Source of the DNA: Hyphococcus sp.
GTDB lineage: Bacteria > Pseudomonadota > Alphaproteobacteria > Caulobacterales > Parvularculaceae
Length of the DNA stretch: 64,000 bases
Direction: 5' to 3'
NCBI GenBank assembly: GCA_021776415.1
Contig: JAJFFY010000057.1
Coordinates: forward strand, 1 to 64,000
The translations under genes and the position numbers were made by a program. Numbering within the stretch: position 1 is the stretch's first letter; every line of letters begins with the position of its first letter. Below the pieces are notes generated by a model that was not told the DNA's origin, did no database searches, and worked only from the letters and a program-made list of their open reading frames with translations. Shown in pieces: positions 50,102-58,679 of this stretch.

Positions 50102-50207
50102 TCACACCGATCGTCGCCGCAGTATCGTTGCAGAATCATTGACTCCCAATAGCTGGAGCTTATGCTCTCGCGCGTCGGCGTGGATTTACTTTTGCGGCGG
50201 CGCGCCC

Positions 50208-50402
50208 ATGCGGGAGAGACTGGCCGTTTCTGGTCAGCGCCGAAGGAGCAACCGCCCCGGAAACTCTCAGGCAAAAGGACCGCATTGGCCAAGGAAGGCT
50301 GGAAAGAGGACGGCGCAGATTTTGCCGCCCCACCGACGGAGTAAGCGGCGCAAGGTTTTTGCCGGCCCGTGAAATCTCTCAGGTTCCCGTGACAGCCGGG
50401 GT
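50208..50402 (+). promoter_or_regulatory. glycine riboswitch, tandem aptamers
   Basis: The leader of gcvT contains two successive glycine-type aptamers. The first (about 50208-50290) has GCGGGAGAGACTGG, CGCCGAAGGAGCAACCGCCCC and GGAAACTCTCAGGCAAAAGGACCGC, in order. The second (about 50300-50402) has GGAAAGAGGACGG, CGCCCCACCGACGGAGTAAGC and GTGAAATCTCTCAGGTTCCCGTGACAG. These are the conserved elements of the gcvT motif, normally an ON switch that raises expression of the glycine cleavage operon when glycine is abundant. The gcvT ATG follows 42 bases later. I did not identify the expression platform. Confidence 0.95.
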
Positions 50403-50443
50403 TGCCGCGCCAATAATGGCGACGGTGATCTTGGGAATGTCAA

Positions 50444-51562
50444 ATGGCGCAAACACTCAAAACCACCCCGCTTCATGAGCTTCACATTTCGCTTGGCGCG
50501 AAAATGGTTGAGTTCGCGGGCTATGATATGCCGGTGCAATATCCGCTCGGCGTGATGAAAGAACATCTCCACACTCGCGAGAAAGCCGGGCTGTTTGATG
50601 TCTCGCATATGGGTCAGGCCGTCATTGTCGCCGATACGCACGAGGCCGCGGCGAAGGGGCTGGAGACGCTTGTTCCGGGTGAAATCCAAAAACTTGGGAT
50701 AGGGCGTCAACGCCTGACCGTATTGTTGAATGGCAGCGGCGGTATTCTTGATGATTTGATGGTGAGCCGTCCTGATGCGGATGGCCGATTGAATATTGTC
50801 GTCAATGGCGCCTGCAAAGAAGACGATTACGCCTATCTCGACGAGCATCTTCCCGCTGGCGTAAAGCTTGAACGGTTTGATAATCGCGGCCTGTTGGCGC
50901 TGCAGGGGCCAATGGCGTCGGCGGTTCTCGCCAAGCATGCGCCGGAGGCGGCAGAGATTAAATTCATGCGTTTCGCCGAGATGCAGATTGGCGACATCAC
51001 TGCGGTGGTAACGCGCGGCGGCTATACTGGCGAAGATGGGTTTGAAATTTCCACCTGGGCAGACGATACGCAAAAGCTTGCCAAGCTTTTACTTGATGAC
51101 GATCGCGTTGAGCCGGTCGGCCTTGGGGCGCGTGATTCTTTGCGCCTTGAAGCCGGGATGTGTCTTTACGGGCATGATTTAAATCCGGAAATCTCGCCAG
51201 TAGAGGGCAATATAGCCTTTACCATCGGCAAGCGCCGTCGCGAGGAAGGCGGGTTCCCAGGAGCTGTGCGTATTTTGCACGAATTGGCGGACGGACCTTC
51301 GCGGCTGCGCGTCGGTATCCTCCCCGCCGGCCGGGCGCCGGCGCGTGAAGGCGCGGAAATTCAGTCTACAGATGGATCCGTCATTGGCATTGTCACTTCC
51401 GGCGGGTTTGGGCCGAGCGTCGGCGGCCCGGTGGCGATGGGGTATGTCAGCACTGAGCACGCCACGACCGGAACCGATATTCAACTGATCGTCAGGGGTA
51501 AGGCGTTGCCTGCCCGCATCGCCGACATGCCGTTTACACCGCACCGATATTTTCGAGGATAG
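50444..51562 (+). CDS. gcvT: glycine cleavage system T protein (aminomethyltransferase)
   Basis: A 372-residue enzyme transferring the methylene group from the lipoyl arm of GcvH to tetrahydrofolate with release of ammonia. Landmarks are [36 protein letters not shown] (catalytic Asp/His region), [10 protein letters not shown], and [17 protein letters not shown] with the folate Arg/Glu. The C-terminal barrel contains EGAEI and [12 protein letters not shown]. It is the first gene of the gcv operon and stands under the glycine riboswitch; gcvH follows 11 bases later. Confidence 0.96.
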   Translation: MAQTLKTTPLHELHISLGAKMVEFAGYDMPVQYPLGVMKEHLHTREKAGLFDVSHMGQAVIVADTHEAAAKGLETLVPGEIQKLGIGRQRLTVLLNGSGGILDDLMVSRPDADGRLNIVVNGACKEDDYAYLDEHLPAGVKLERFDNRGLLALQGPMASAVLAKHAPEAAEIKFMRFAEMQIGDITAVVTRGGYTGEDGFEISTWADDTQKLAKLLLDDDRVEPVGLGARDSLRLEAGMCLYGHDLNPEISPVEGNIAFTIGKRRREEGGFPGAVRILHELADGPSRLRVGILPAGRAPAREGAEIQSTDGSVIGIVTSGGFGPSVGGPVAMGYVSTEHATTGTDIQLIVRGKALPARIADMPFTPHRYFRG

Positions 51563-51573
51563 GGAGACTTAAA

Positions 51574-51945
51574 ATGACTGATCTGTACACCAAAGACCAC
51601 GAATGGGTCCGTGCCGAGGGCGATCTTTATGTTGTCGGCATCAGCGCTCACGCCGCCGAGCAGCTCGGCGATGTTGTCTTCGTCGAACTGCCGGAAGCCG
51701 GCAAGACTTTTACCAAGGGCGACGACATGGCGGTGGTTGAATCGGTAAAGGCCGCCTCTGATGTTTACGCGCCGATCTCCGGCGAGATCGTGGAAGTGAA
51801 TGCGGCGGTCGTTGCTGAACCGGCCAAGATCAACGAAGACGCGATGGGCGCGGCCTGGTTCGTTAAAATCAAGCCGAGCAATGCGAGCGAGATTGATGCG
51901 CTGATGGACGAGGCGGCGTATAAAGAATTTGCGGAGAACAGCTAG
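51574..51945 (+). CDS. gcvH: glycine cleavage system H protein
   Basis: A 123-residue lipoyl carrier that shuttles the aminomethyl group between the P, T and L proteins. The lipoyl-lysine motif is [14 protein letters not shown], with Lys 59 the attachment site. The flanking GITDFAQ-type Gly/Ser loop is [17 protein letters not shown]. The length and the surrounding KDHEWV start match the family. A ribosome-binding site (AGGGAGA) is present, and gcvPA begins 3 bases after the stop. Confidence 0.96.
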   Translation: MTDLYTKDHEWVRAEGDLYVVGISAHAAEQLGDVVFVELPEAGKTFTKGDDMAVVESVKAASDVYAPISGEIVEVNAAVVAEPAKINEDAMGAAWFVKIKPSNASEIDALMDEAAYKEFAENS

Positions 51946-51948
51946 GTA

Positions 51949-53289
51949 ATGCGCTACCTCCCCCTCAATGACGCCGACCGCCGCGCGATGCTTAAAACTA
52001 TCGGCGCCGCCAAGATTGACGATTTGTTCTGCGATGTGCCGAACGATGTCTTAAACGCCAGCTTTGATCTGCCGAACCATATGGGCGAGTTGGGCGTTGA
52101 GCGCGCGCTTGGCGCGATGGCGGCGAAGAACCGCGCTGCGGGCGATGGCCCGTTTTTCATCGGCGGCGGCGCCTATAAGCACCATATCCCGGCGACCGTT
52201 GACCATATTATTCAGCGCTCGGAGTTTTTGACCGCCTACACGCCCTATCAGCCGGAAATTGCGCAAGGAACGCTGCAGTATTTGTTTGAGTTCCAGACCC
52301 AAGTTGCGGCTCTTTCCGGCATGGAGGTCGCGAATGCGTCGATGTATGACGGCTCGACCGGTTGCGCGGAAGCGGCGCTGATGGCGCGCCGCATAACCAA
52401 GCGCAAAAAGGCGGTGCTTTCCGGCGGGCTGCACCCGCAATATGCCGCCGTTACGCGCACCAATCTGGAACTGCTCAAAGACGAGGTCGTTGCGGCGCCG
52501 GTCGATGTCAGCGCAAGTGAAGACCTGGCGGCGATGATCGACGACGAGACCGCATGCGTTATTGTTCAGACGCCGGACGTTTTCGGTAACATCCGCGATC
52601 TTGCGCCGATTGCCGAGGCGGCCCACGCTAAAGGCGCGCTTTTGATCGCGGTGGTGACGGAAGCGGTCTCGCTCGGCGCGCTCAAAAGCCCGGGCGAGAT
52701 GGGCGCCGATATTTTTGTCGGCGAGGGCCAGTCGCTCGGCAACGGCCTTGGCTTTGGCGGGCCCTATGTGGGCCTGTTCGCAACGCGCCAGAAATATCTT
52801 CGCCAGATGCCGGGCCGGCTGTGTGGCGAGACGACAGATGTCGATGGCAAGCGCGGTTTTGTGCTGACGCTGTCGACCCGCGAGCAACACATCCGCCGCG
52901 ACAAGGCGACTTCAAACATCTGCACCAATTCCGGCCTTTGCGTGCTCGCTTTTACGATCCATATGACATTGTTAGGCCAGGCGGGCTTGCGCAAACTCGC
53001 TATATTAAACCACCAAGCCGCCTGTAAAACCGCCGACGCCTTGAGCGCAATCAACGGCGTTGAGGTCATCAACAAAGCCTATTTCAATGAATTTACATTG
53101 CGGCTGTCAAAGAACGCGTCGGATGTGGTTGACGTGCTTGCGGAGCAAGGCGTCCTCGCCGGTGTGCCCGGCGGGCGGCTGTGGCCCGGTGATCCGGGAG
53201 CGGAGAATTTGTTGATCGTGGCCGCGAGCGAATGCACCACGGATGCGGATATTGAGATGTATGCCGAAAATTTGCGGGGAGCGCTTTAA
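51949..53289 (+). CDS. gcvPA: glycine dehydrogenase (decarboxylating) subunit 1
   Basis: A 446-residue N-terminal half of split glycine decarboxylase (P protein). Characteristic are [14 protein letters not shown], the [17 protein letters not shown] motif, [22 protein letters not shown] and [19 protein letters not shown]. It works as a heteromer with the subunit 2 encoded at 53586, which holds the PLP-binding Lys. The split P protein is common in alphaproteobacteria and Gram-positives; E. coli has one fused chain. The start is 3 bases after gcvH. The small membrane protein gene follows directly. Confidence 0.95.
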   Translation: MRYLPLNDADRRAMLKTIGAAKIDDLFCDVPNDVLNASFDLPNHMGELGVERALGAMAAKNRAAGDGPFFIGGGAYKHHIPATVDHIIQRSEFLTAYTPYQPEIAQGTLQYLFEFQTQVAALSGMEVANASMYDGSTGCAEAALMARRITKRKKAVLSGGLHPQYAAVTRTNLELLKDEVVAAPVDVSASEDLAAMIDDETACVIVQTPDVFGNIRDLAPIAEAAHAKGALLIAVVTEAVSLGALKSPGEMGADIFVGEGQSLGNGLGFGGPYVGLFATRQKYLRQMPGRLCGETTDVDGKRGFVLTLSTREQHIRRDKATSNICTNSGLCVLAFTIHMTLLGQAGLRKLAILNHQAACKTADALSAINGVEVINKAYFNEFTLRLSKNASDVVDVLAEQGVLAGVPGGRLWPGDPGAENLLIVAASECTTDADIEMYAENLRGAL

Positions 53290-53589
53290 GTGTATTTCTG
53301 GCGAGTTCATCTAAAGCGAATAAAAGACGCATTGGCCAGTCCCACAAAGGCTTTGTTGTCTATTCTTTGGTGGGCTGTCAAAATCGGTATTTTATTAGGA
53401 ATTGGGTATGCCATCAAATCCACATTTGGCGGTGTCCCAACAATGTTTATAGGTGTTTTCTTGGCCATAATCTATTTAGAGCACCGAATTGGTGAGGCCG
53501 AATATGAATCCAAGAAAGAGATCAGATGGCTAAAAGAAGAAATTGAATCACTCCAGTACAAGCTGAACGAATTCGAGTCTGACCCATGA
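53290..53589 (+). CDS. small membrane protein inserted between gcvPA and gcvPB
   Basis: A 99-residue protein starting at a GTG that follows the gcvPA stop without any spacer. Residues about 20-60 hold two close hydrophobic segments (ALLSILWWAVKIGILLGIGY and VPTMFIGVFLAIIYL). The C-terminal part (about 62-99) is a charged, heptad-like coiled coil (EAEYESKKEIRWLKEEIESL). Its stop overlaps the gcvPB ATG by 4 bases (ATGA), so it is translationally coupled. By eye its AT content is far above that of the neighbours, suggesting recent acquisition. I do not recognise a family. It splits the two halves of one enzyme. Confidence 0.75.
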   Translation: MYFWRVHLKRIKDALASPTKALLSILWWAVKIGILLGIGYAIKSTFGGVPTMFIGVFLAIIYLEHRIGEAEYESKKEIRWLKEEIESLQYKLNEFESDP

Positions 53590-55097
53590 CCGTGAACCCC
53601 CAAGCCCCCCCGACCTTCACCGGCAACAAAGCCCTGCAAATCGAAGAGGCGCTGTCTTTCGAGATTGGCGGCTTTGACCGCACCGGCGTGGATTTTCCGC
53701 CAGCTGAGGATCGTCCGAACCGTCTCGGCGGCCTCGGGCGCGATAGCGACATCGGTCTGCCGGGCCTATCCGAGCCGGAGACCATGCGCCATTTTGTGCG
53801 CCTCAGCCAAAAGAACTACGCCATCGATATGGGCCCGTTCCCGCTTGGCTCGTGCACCATGAAGCACAATCCGCGCCTCAACGAGAAAATCGCACGGCTA
53901 CCAGGCTTTGCCGATCTGCATCCGCTGGCGCCGCAAGCTTGCGCGCAAGGAGCGTTAGAGCTGATCGATACGCTCGCTTTTTGGCTGAAAGAGCTGACCG
54001 GCATGCCTGCTGTAGCGATGTCGCCAAAAGCCGGCGCCCATGGTGAGCTGTGCGGTATGATGGCGATCAAGGCGGCGATTGATGCACGCGGCGAAGGCGA
54101 CAAACGCACCCGCGTCTTGGCGCCGGAATCAGCCCACGGCACCAACCCGGCGACTGCCGTCCAATGCGGATTCACGGTCGAAGAAATCCCCGGCGATGCA
54201 ACTGGCCGGGTTGACCTTGCGGCACTGAAAGAAAAGCTAGGCGATGATGTCGCTGCGATCATGGTCACCAACCCCAATACGTGCGGATTGTTTGAGCGCG
54301 ATATCCGTGCCATCGCCGATGCGGTCCATGAGGCGGGCGGATATTTTTATTGCGACGGCGCCAATTTCAACGCCATAGCCGGCAAAGTAAAACCCGGTGA
54401 TCTCGGCGTCGATGCAATGCATATTAATCTGCATAAGACTTTTTCAACACCCCATGGCGGCGGCGGCCCAGGCGCGGGTCCGACAGTGTTGGCGCAAGCG
54501 TTGGCGCCTTATGCGCCGGCGCCTTATGTGGTGCGGCAGGACGGCGAATATCACCTGGTCGAGACTCCGAGCGCCGAAAGTTTCGGCCGGTTGACGGCGT
54601 TTCATGGCCAGATGGGTATGTTCACCCGAGCGCTTTCTTACATGATGAGCCACGGCGTCGATGGCATTCGGCAGGTTGCGGAAGACGCGGTCCTTAACGC
54701 CAATTATGTGCTGGCGCGCCTCAAGGGGGAGATGACGCCGGCCTTTGAAGGCTATTGCATGCACGAAGCACTGTTCGATGACCGGTTTTTGAAAGATACC
54801 GGCGTTGAAACCATCGATTTTGCCAAAGCTATGATCGACGAAGGCTATCATCCGATGACGATGTATTTCCCTCTGGTCGTGCATGGGGCGATGCTGATTG
54901 AGCCGACCGAATCAGAATCAAAACGTGAGCTTGATCTATTTTGTGACGCGCTGTTGTCCCTGGCCAAACGCGCCAAGGCTGGCGCGGCCGAGGCGTTCAA
55001 GGCGGCGCCGGTTTATAGTCCCCGCCGACGGCTTGACGAGACGGCGGCGGCGAGAAAGCCGGTGCTACGCTGGACGCCAGCCAAAGCAGCGGAGTAG
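53586..55097 (+). CDS. gcvPB: glycine dehydrogenase (decarboxylating) subunit 2
   Basis: A 503-residue C-terminal half of the P protein, carrying the PLP cofactor. The PLP-binding Lys is in MHINLHKTFSTPHGGGGPGAGP (about residue 281). RTGVDFPPAEDRPNRLGGLGR and QKNYAIDMGPFPLGSCTMKHNP are also diagnostic. SAHGTNPATAVQCGF and the glycine site around YCDGANFNAIAG are intact. With subunit 1 it releases CO2 from glycine and loads the aminomethyl group on GcvH. It is the last gcv gene of the operon; the L protein is not encoded here. gcvPB is coupled to the small membrane protein gene. Confidence 0.96.
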   Translation: MTVNPQAPPTFTGNKALQIEEALSFEIGGFDRTGVDFPPAEDRPNRLGGLGRDSDIGLPGLSEPETMRHFVRLSQKNYAIDMGPFPLGSCTMKHNPRLNEKIARLPGFADLHPLAPQACAQGALELIDTLAFWLKELTGMPAVAMSPKAGAHGELCGMMAIKAAIDARGEGDKRTRVLAPESAHGTNPATAVQCGFTVEEIPGDATGRVDLAALKEKLGDDVAAIMVTNPNTCGLFERDIRAIADAVHEAGGYFYCDGANFNAIAGKVKPGDLGVDAMHINLHKTFSTPHGGGGPGAGPTVLAQALAPYAPAPYVVRQDGEYHLVETPSAESFGRLTAFHGQMGMFTRALSYMMSHGVDGIRQVAEDAVLNANYVLARLKGEMTPAFEGYCMHEALFDDRFLKDTGVETIDFAKAMIDEGYHPMTMYFPLVVHGAMLIEPTESESKRELDLFCDALLSLAKRAKAGAAEAFKAAPVYSPRRRLDETAAARKPVLRWTPAKAAE

Positions 55098-55139
55098 CTT
55101 TGGATTTACAAAAATGGGGCGATAACCAGGGAGTTTAAT

Positions 55140-55748
55140 ATGAAGATTGGCATCATCGGCTTTGTATATGCATTATTGATCACCTTTTCTTCAGCACTGG
55201 CCGAGCCGGTCAGATATGAACAGGACGTCGCTCACACAATCGTTCAGTTTACGTGGAACCATAACCGGCTGAGCAATATGTCTGGGCGCTTCCTCAAACA
55301 TATCGGCATATTCGAGCTTGATTTTGAAGATCCATCGAACAGCCACGTCGAGTTCATCATCAATGCGAACAGCATCTGGACCGGTGTTGGCAAGCTTGAT
55401 GAGGATATGAAGTCGAAGCGCTTATTCGACGTTGCCAATCACCCTGAGATAAAATTTGTCTCAACGGCCGCCCGCAAAACCGGTCTTGAACGCGGCCAGC
55501 TCGCGGGAGAGTTGACCATAAAAGGAATTACCAAGCCTGTTACGCTTTACATTGACGTCAATTATCACGGCCCGCATATTTTTCCCAATGTTGAGAAATA
55601 CAAAGGCGCGCAGTTGGCGGGGTTGACGATTAAGGCGCGGGTCAATCGTTCTGATTTTGATTTGGGCATGGCCGTGCCATGGATTGCCGATGAAATCGAT
55701 ATTGTAATTAACACCGAGCTAGTTGCGTATCCGGACAGCAAGCCATAA
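55140..55748 (+). CDS. YceI family periplasmic protein
   Basis: A 202-residue protein with a signal peptide (about 1-21, ALLITFSSALAEP). The mature part is a YceI-type lipocalin-like barrel: YEQDVAHTIVQFTWNHNRLSNMSGRF, KLDEDMKSKRLFDVANHPEIKF, GQLAGELTIKGITKPVTLYID, and KARVNRSDFDLGMAVPWIADEIDI. Such proteins bind isoprenoid-type amphiphiles (polyisoprenoid in TT1927b) and are induced by base in E. coli. The function here is unknown. It starts 42 bases after gcvPB but has an own start region, so it may be either part of the operon or separate. Confidence 0.9.
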   Translation: MKIGIIGFVYALLITFSSALAEPVRYEQDVAHTIVQFTWNHNRLSNMSGRFLKHIGIFELDFEDPSNSHVEFIINANSIWTGVGKLDEDMKSKRLFDVANHPEIKFVSTAARKTGLERGQLAGELTIKGITKPVTLYIDVNYHGPHIFPNVEKYKGAQLAGLTIKARVNRSDFDLGMAVPWIADEIDIVINTELVAYPDSKP

Positions 55749-55863
55749 CCGTCCTAACAGCGAAACCTTCTAGCTATTACGAATGCGCGCGTCGCGGGTT
55801 TCTCGCTTAATAACCCTCACAACACTTCACGATTGCGCCGGGCGCCTTCACGGGCGCCCGCAA

Positions 55864-55907
55864 AACTGTTTACAGTTCTGTTTGTAAGCGGGCGCGGGCC
55901 CGGGCCC
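55864..55907. repeat. palindromes before the glutamate-synthase-domain gene
   Basis: AACTGT/ACAGTT with a 2-base centre occupies 55864-55877, and GGGCCCGGGCCC, a perfect 12-base palindrome, occupies 55896-55907. Upstream GGGCGCC/GGCGCCC (about 55841-55857) forms another small stem. The first resembles an operator; the second could fold next to the ribosome-binding site (AAGGGG) of the downstream gene. Confidence 0.45.
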
Positions 55908-55922
55908 GTAAGGGGACATGCC

Positions 55923-57452
55923 ATGGATTTTCTAAGCCAGATTACGGTGGATGGGCTGCGCTTCCTTTCTACGGTGTTTATTTTAATCATCGGCGCCGCC
56001 GTCCTTGTGGTGATTGCCATGTATATTGCGGACGCCACTCAGTCGAAGGATGCGATACGCCACAATTATCCGGTTGTTGGCCGCTTTCGCGATTTGTTTA
56101 CCCGCCTCGGGGAATTTTTCCGGCAATATTTCTTCGCGCTGGACCGTGAGGAGCTGCCGTTTAATCGCGCCGAGCGCGACTGGATTTATAAATCTGCAAA
56201 AGGGCGCAGCAATATCCACCCCTTTGGGTCGACCCGCAATCTCACACTTGTGGGCACGCCAATTTTCGTGAATTGCGCTTTCCCACGGCTCGATGAAGAA
56301 TCGCGCGATCCGCCGCCAGTGGAATTTGGTCCGTACACGCCTAATCCGTACCTTGCGTCCTCGATCATTAATATTTCTGCGATGAGTTATGGCTCGCTTT
56401 CAAAGCCGGCGGTTCAGGCGTTGTCGCGCGGCGCGGGGCTGGCGCGGTGTTATATGAATACCGGTGAAGGCGGGTTGTCGCCGTACCATCTGGAGGGCGG
56501 CTGTGACATCGTCTTTCAGATTGGAACGGCAAAATACGGCGTGCGTGATAAGGATGGCGGGCTGAACGATAAAAAGCTCGCGGATATTGCGGCAAAACCG
56601 GCCGTGAAAATGATCGAAGTGAAACTTGCCCAGGGCGCCAAGCCCGGCAAAGGCGGCATTCTTCCGGCGGCGAAAGTTGGTCGTGAGATTGCAAAAATCA
56701 GAGGCATTCCTACCGGCAAGGCGTCGATCTCGCCCAACCGCCATCCGGAAATCGACAATATCGAGGAGCTGCTCGATTTTATTGGCCATGCTCGAGAAGT
56801 CTCCAACCTGCCGACCGGTTTCAAGACCGTGCTTGGCGCCTATGGTTGGGTTGACGAGCTTTGTGACGCTATTGAGCGGCGTGGGATCTCTTCGGCGCCC
56901 GATTTCATCACGTTAGATGGCGGCGAGGGCGGCACTGGCGCGGCGCCGATGTCGTTGATGGACAATGTTGGCCTGCCGATAAAACAAGCGCTGCCGATGC
57001 TTGTAAATATTCTGGAACGCCGGGGTTTGCGCGATCGGATTAAGGTGATCGCCGCGGGCAAGCTGGTGACGCCGGCCGAGGTCGCCTGGGCCTATTGCGC
57101 TGGCGCTGATATGGTCAACACCGCGCGCGGGTTCATGTTTTCCATCGGCTGTATTCAGGCGATGCGATGTCACACCAATAACTGTCCGACCGGCGTGACC
57201 ACTCACAAAAAAAGTCTGCAGGGCGGGCTTGTTCCGGCCGGTAAGGCGCCGCGGGTTGCAAGTTATGTCGAAAAGATGCGTAAAGATGTGGCGATGATTG
57301 CTCATTCCTGCGGCGCCGCTCATGCGCGCGATCTAAAATCGCGCCATGTTCGTATGGTGCGTGATGATGGAACCTCGCTGCCGCTTGATGAGTTGCTGGC
57401 GCGCAACCGCCCGCTTGCGCCTGATGAATATGTAAGTAGCGCTACGGATTAA
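55923..57452 (+). CDS. FMN-binding glutamate synthase-domain protein, membrane-anchored
   Basis: A 509-residue protein. An N-terminal helix (about 14-35, FLSTVFILIIGAAVLVVIAM) should anchor it in the membrane. The rest is the central/FMN TIM-barrel domain of glutamate synthase (GltB): ISAMSYGSLSKPAVQALSRGA, NTGEGGLSPYHLEGGCD, LDGGEGGTGAAPMSLMDNVGLP, and the Cys motif CIQAMRCHTNNCPTGV for a 3Fe-4S cluster. It lacks the glutaminase (class II amidotransferase) part, so ammonia-dependent synthase activity or a different FMN redox role is possible. The start at 55923 has AAGGGG upstream; the frame extends 30 codons earlier without a ribosome-binding site. It overlaps the DUF924 gene by 11 bases (convergent). 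Confidence 0.88.
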   Translation: MDFLSQITVDGLRFLSTVFILIIGAAVLVVIAMYIADATQSKDAIRHNYPVVGRFRDLFTRLGEFFRQYFFALDREELPFNRAERDWIYKSAKGRSNIHPFGSTRNLTLVGTPIFVNCAFPRLDEESRDPPPVEFGPYTPNPYLASSIINISAMSYGSLSKPAVQALSRGAGLARCYMNTGEGGLSPYHLEGGCDIVFQIGTAKYGVRDKDGGLNDKKLADIAAKPAVKMIEVKLAQGAKPGKGGILPAAKVGREIAKIRGIPTGKASISPNRHPEIDNIEELLDFIGHAREVSNLPTGFKTVLGAYGWVDELCDAIERRGISSAPDFITLDGGEGGTGAAPMSLMDNVGLPIKQALPMLVNILERRGLRDRIKVIAAGKLVTPAEVAWAYCAGADMVNTARGFMFSIGCIQAMRCHTNNCPTGVTTHKKSLQGGLVPAGKAPRVASYVEKMRKDVAMIAHSCGAAHARDLKSRHVRMVRDDGTSLPLDELLARNRPLAPDEYVSSATD

Positions 57453-58017
57453 ACCCGCCGGCGCCCAGAAACGCGATCTCTTCCGGCGTCGATTGGCGGC
57501 CTAGAAGTTTGTTGCGATGAGGGAAGCGCCCGAACCGTGCGATAATCTCATGGTGCTCGATGGCGTAGCGAAGATTATCGCTCGCGGGCAGTTTTGCCTT
57601 GAACAGAGCGACCGATTGTTCCTGCGCGGCCAGGTTTTCCGAATGCATAAACGGCATATAGAAAAAATCTTTTTCTTTGTCGGGGCGTTGCTGGTCGAAG
57701 CCGCGGCCGAGCGCTTGTTTGGCGAGTTCAAGTGCGAGCGCATCCTGCGCAAAGGCGCGCGCATCGTCGCGGTAAATATTTCTGGAAAATTGATCGAGTA
57801 GAAGGATCAACGCCAGGGCGTCACGCGGGTCGGACCGCCAGTCGTCGAGGCGGCCGTCACACGCTGCCTGGTGCGCCGCATTGAAACGCTCGCATATTAT
57901 TTTATCAAAGGCGGGGTCGCGCACAAACCATTGCTCGGGCTTTGCTTCTTCAAACCAGAATGTGTGGATGGCTTCTGCTGTTGCGCCCGCTAGCGGATCA
58001 GACGGCGTGGGCGCCAT
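57442..58017 (-). CDS. DUF924 family protein
   Basis: A 191-residue soluble, helical protein with the family motifs TFWFEEAKPEQWF, LLLDQFSRNIYRDDARAFA, FFYMPFMHSENLAAQE and HHEIIARFGRFPHRNKLLGR. Its function is unknown; a TPR-like fold has been described. The ATG at 58017 abuts the dispersed repeat, so its ribosome-binding site and promoter would lie within that repeat; a longer frame (to 58101) reads through the repeat and is less likely. It is downstream of atpF in the same direction. Confidence 0.87.
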   Translation of the reverse strand: MAPTPSDPLAGATAEAIHTFWFEEAKPEQWFVRDPAFDKIICERFNAAHQAACDGRLDDWRSDPRDALALILLLDQFSRNIYRDDARAFAQDALALELAKQALGRGFDQQRPDKEKDFFYMPFMHSENLAAQEQSVALFKAKLPASDNLRYAIEHHEIIARFGRFPHRNKLLGRQSTPEEIAFLGAGGFNP

Positions 58018-58121
58018 TAGAGCAGGATCGCATTTTGTTGAATCATATCCTGCTCTAGGTTTTTTGTGGCCGCGTGATCGAACCGGAAAACCGGCGCCCA
58101 CTTTTCCTGATCACGCTCTAG
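58018..58121. repeat. dispersed palindromic intergenic repeat, copy 2
   Basis: The whole gap between atpF and the DUF924 gene is this element. The left part is an inverted repeat TAGAGCAGGAT (58018-58028) and ATCCTGCTCTA (58047-58057). The right part has CCGGAAAACCGG, CCCACTTTT, TGATCACGCTCTAG and aligns with copy 1 at about 21239-21276. GTGATCG (58073) and CGATCAC-like ends pair further. CTAG at the right end supplies the TAG stop codon of atpF. Confidence 0.78.
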
Positions 58122-58675
58122 TTCAGCTTGTTGCGAACATCGGCTATCGCCCGGTCGATAAAGGCGGACTGGGCGCCAGTATCCATGCGCTCTTTAATGA
58201 TCGTGCGCGCGGCGGCGATGGCGAGATCGGCGGTCTGGCCGCGCACTTCCGACAAGGCTTGCGCCTCGGCTCTGGCGATCTTGTCTTCGGCGGCCTTGGC
58301 GCGGCGCTCCATCTGCGCTTCGATTTTCTCGCGCGCCTCGATGGTCATCCGCTTTGCGTCTTTTTTCGCCTGCTCGATAATCGCTGCGGCCTCGCTTTCG
58401 GCCTCGTGCTGGCGCCGCTGATATCGCGCCAGCAGCTCTTGCGCTTCTTCGCGCATTCGCCGCGCTTCGTTGATTTCATCGGCGATATTTTGTGCGCGCT
58501 TGTCGAGGCCGGAGCCGATCATTTTGTGTAGTCCGGCGCGGGCGAAAATGCCGATGACGATGGCGAAAGCGATGAACACCCAAAACGAGACATCTTGAAG
58601 AAGTCCGCCGCTGGCTTGGTGGGTCTCAGCTGCGCCTTCTGAGGCTGCGAGCGCTAGGCTTGTCAATGAGATCAT
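58118..58675 (-). CDS. atpF: F0F1 ATP synthase subunit b
   Basis: A 185-residue peripheral-stalk subunit. A hydrophobic helix (about 28-47, FWVFIAFAIVIGIFARAGL) is followed by a long charged coiled coil (about 50-165, NEARRMREEAQELLARYQRR onward) that ties the F0 a subunit to F1. Part of the operon atpI-atpB-atpE-atpF'-atpF, ending it. The start of this gene is 4 bases after the stop of the b' gene. Its stop codon lies in the CTAG of a dispersed repeat. F1 genes (atpHAGDC) are not in the window, as usual in alphaproteobacteria. Confidence 0.93.
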   Translation of the reverse strand: MISLTSLALAASEGAAETHQASGGLLQDVSFWVFIAFAIVIGIFARAGLHKMIGSGLDKRAQNIADEINEARRMREEAQELLARYQRRQHEAESEAAAIIEQAKKDAKRMTIEAREKIEAQMERRAKAAEDKIARAEAQALSEVRGQTADLAIAAARTIIKERMDTGAQSAFIDRAIADVRNKLN

Positions 58676-58679
58676 GGCT

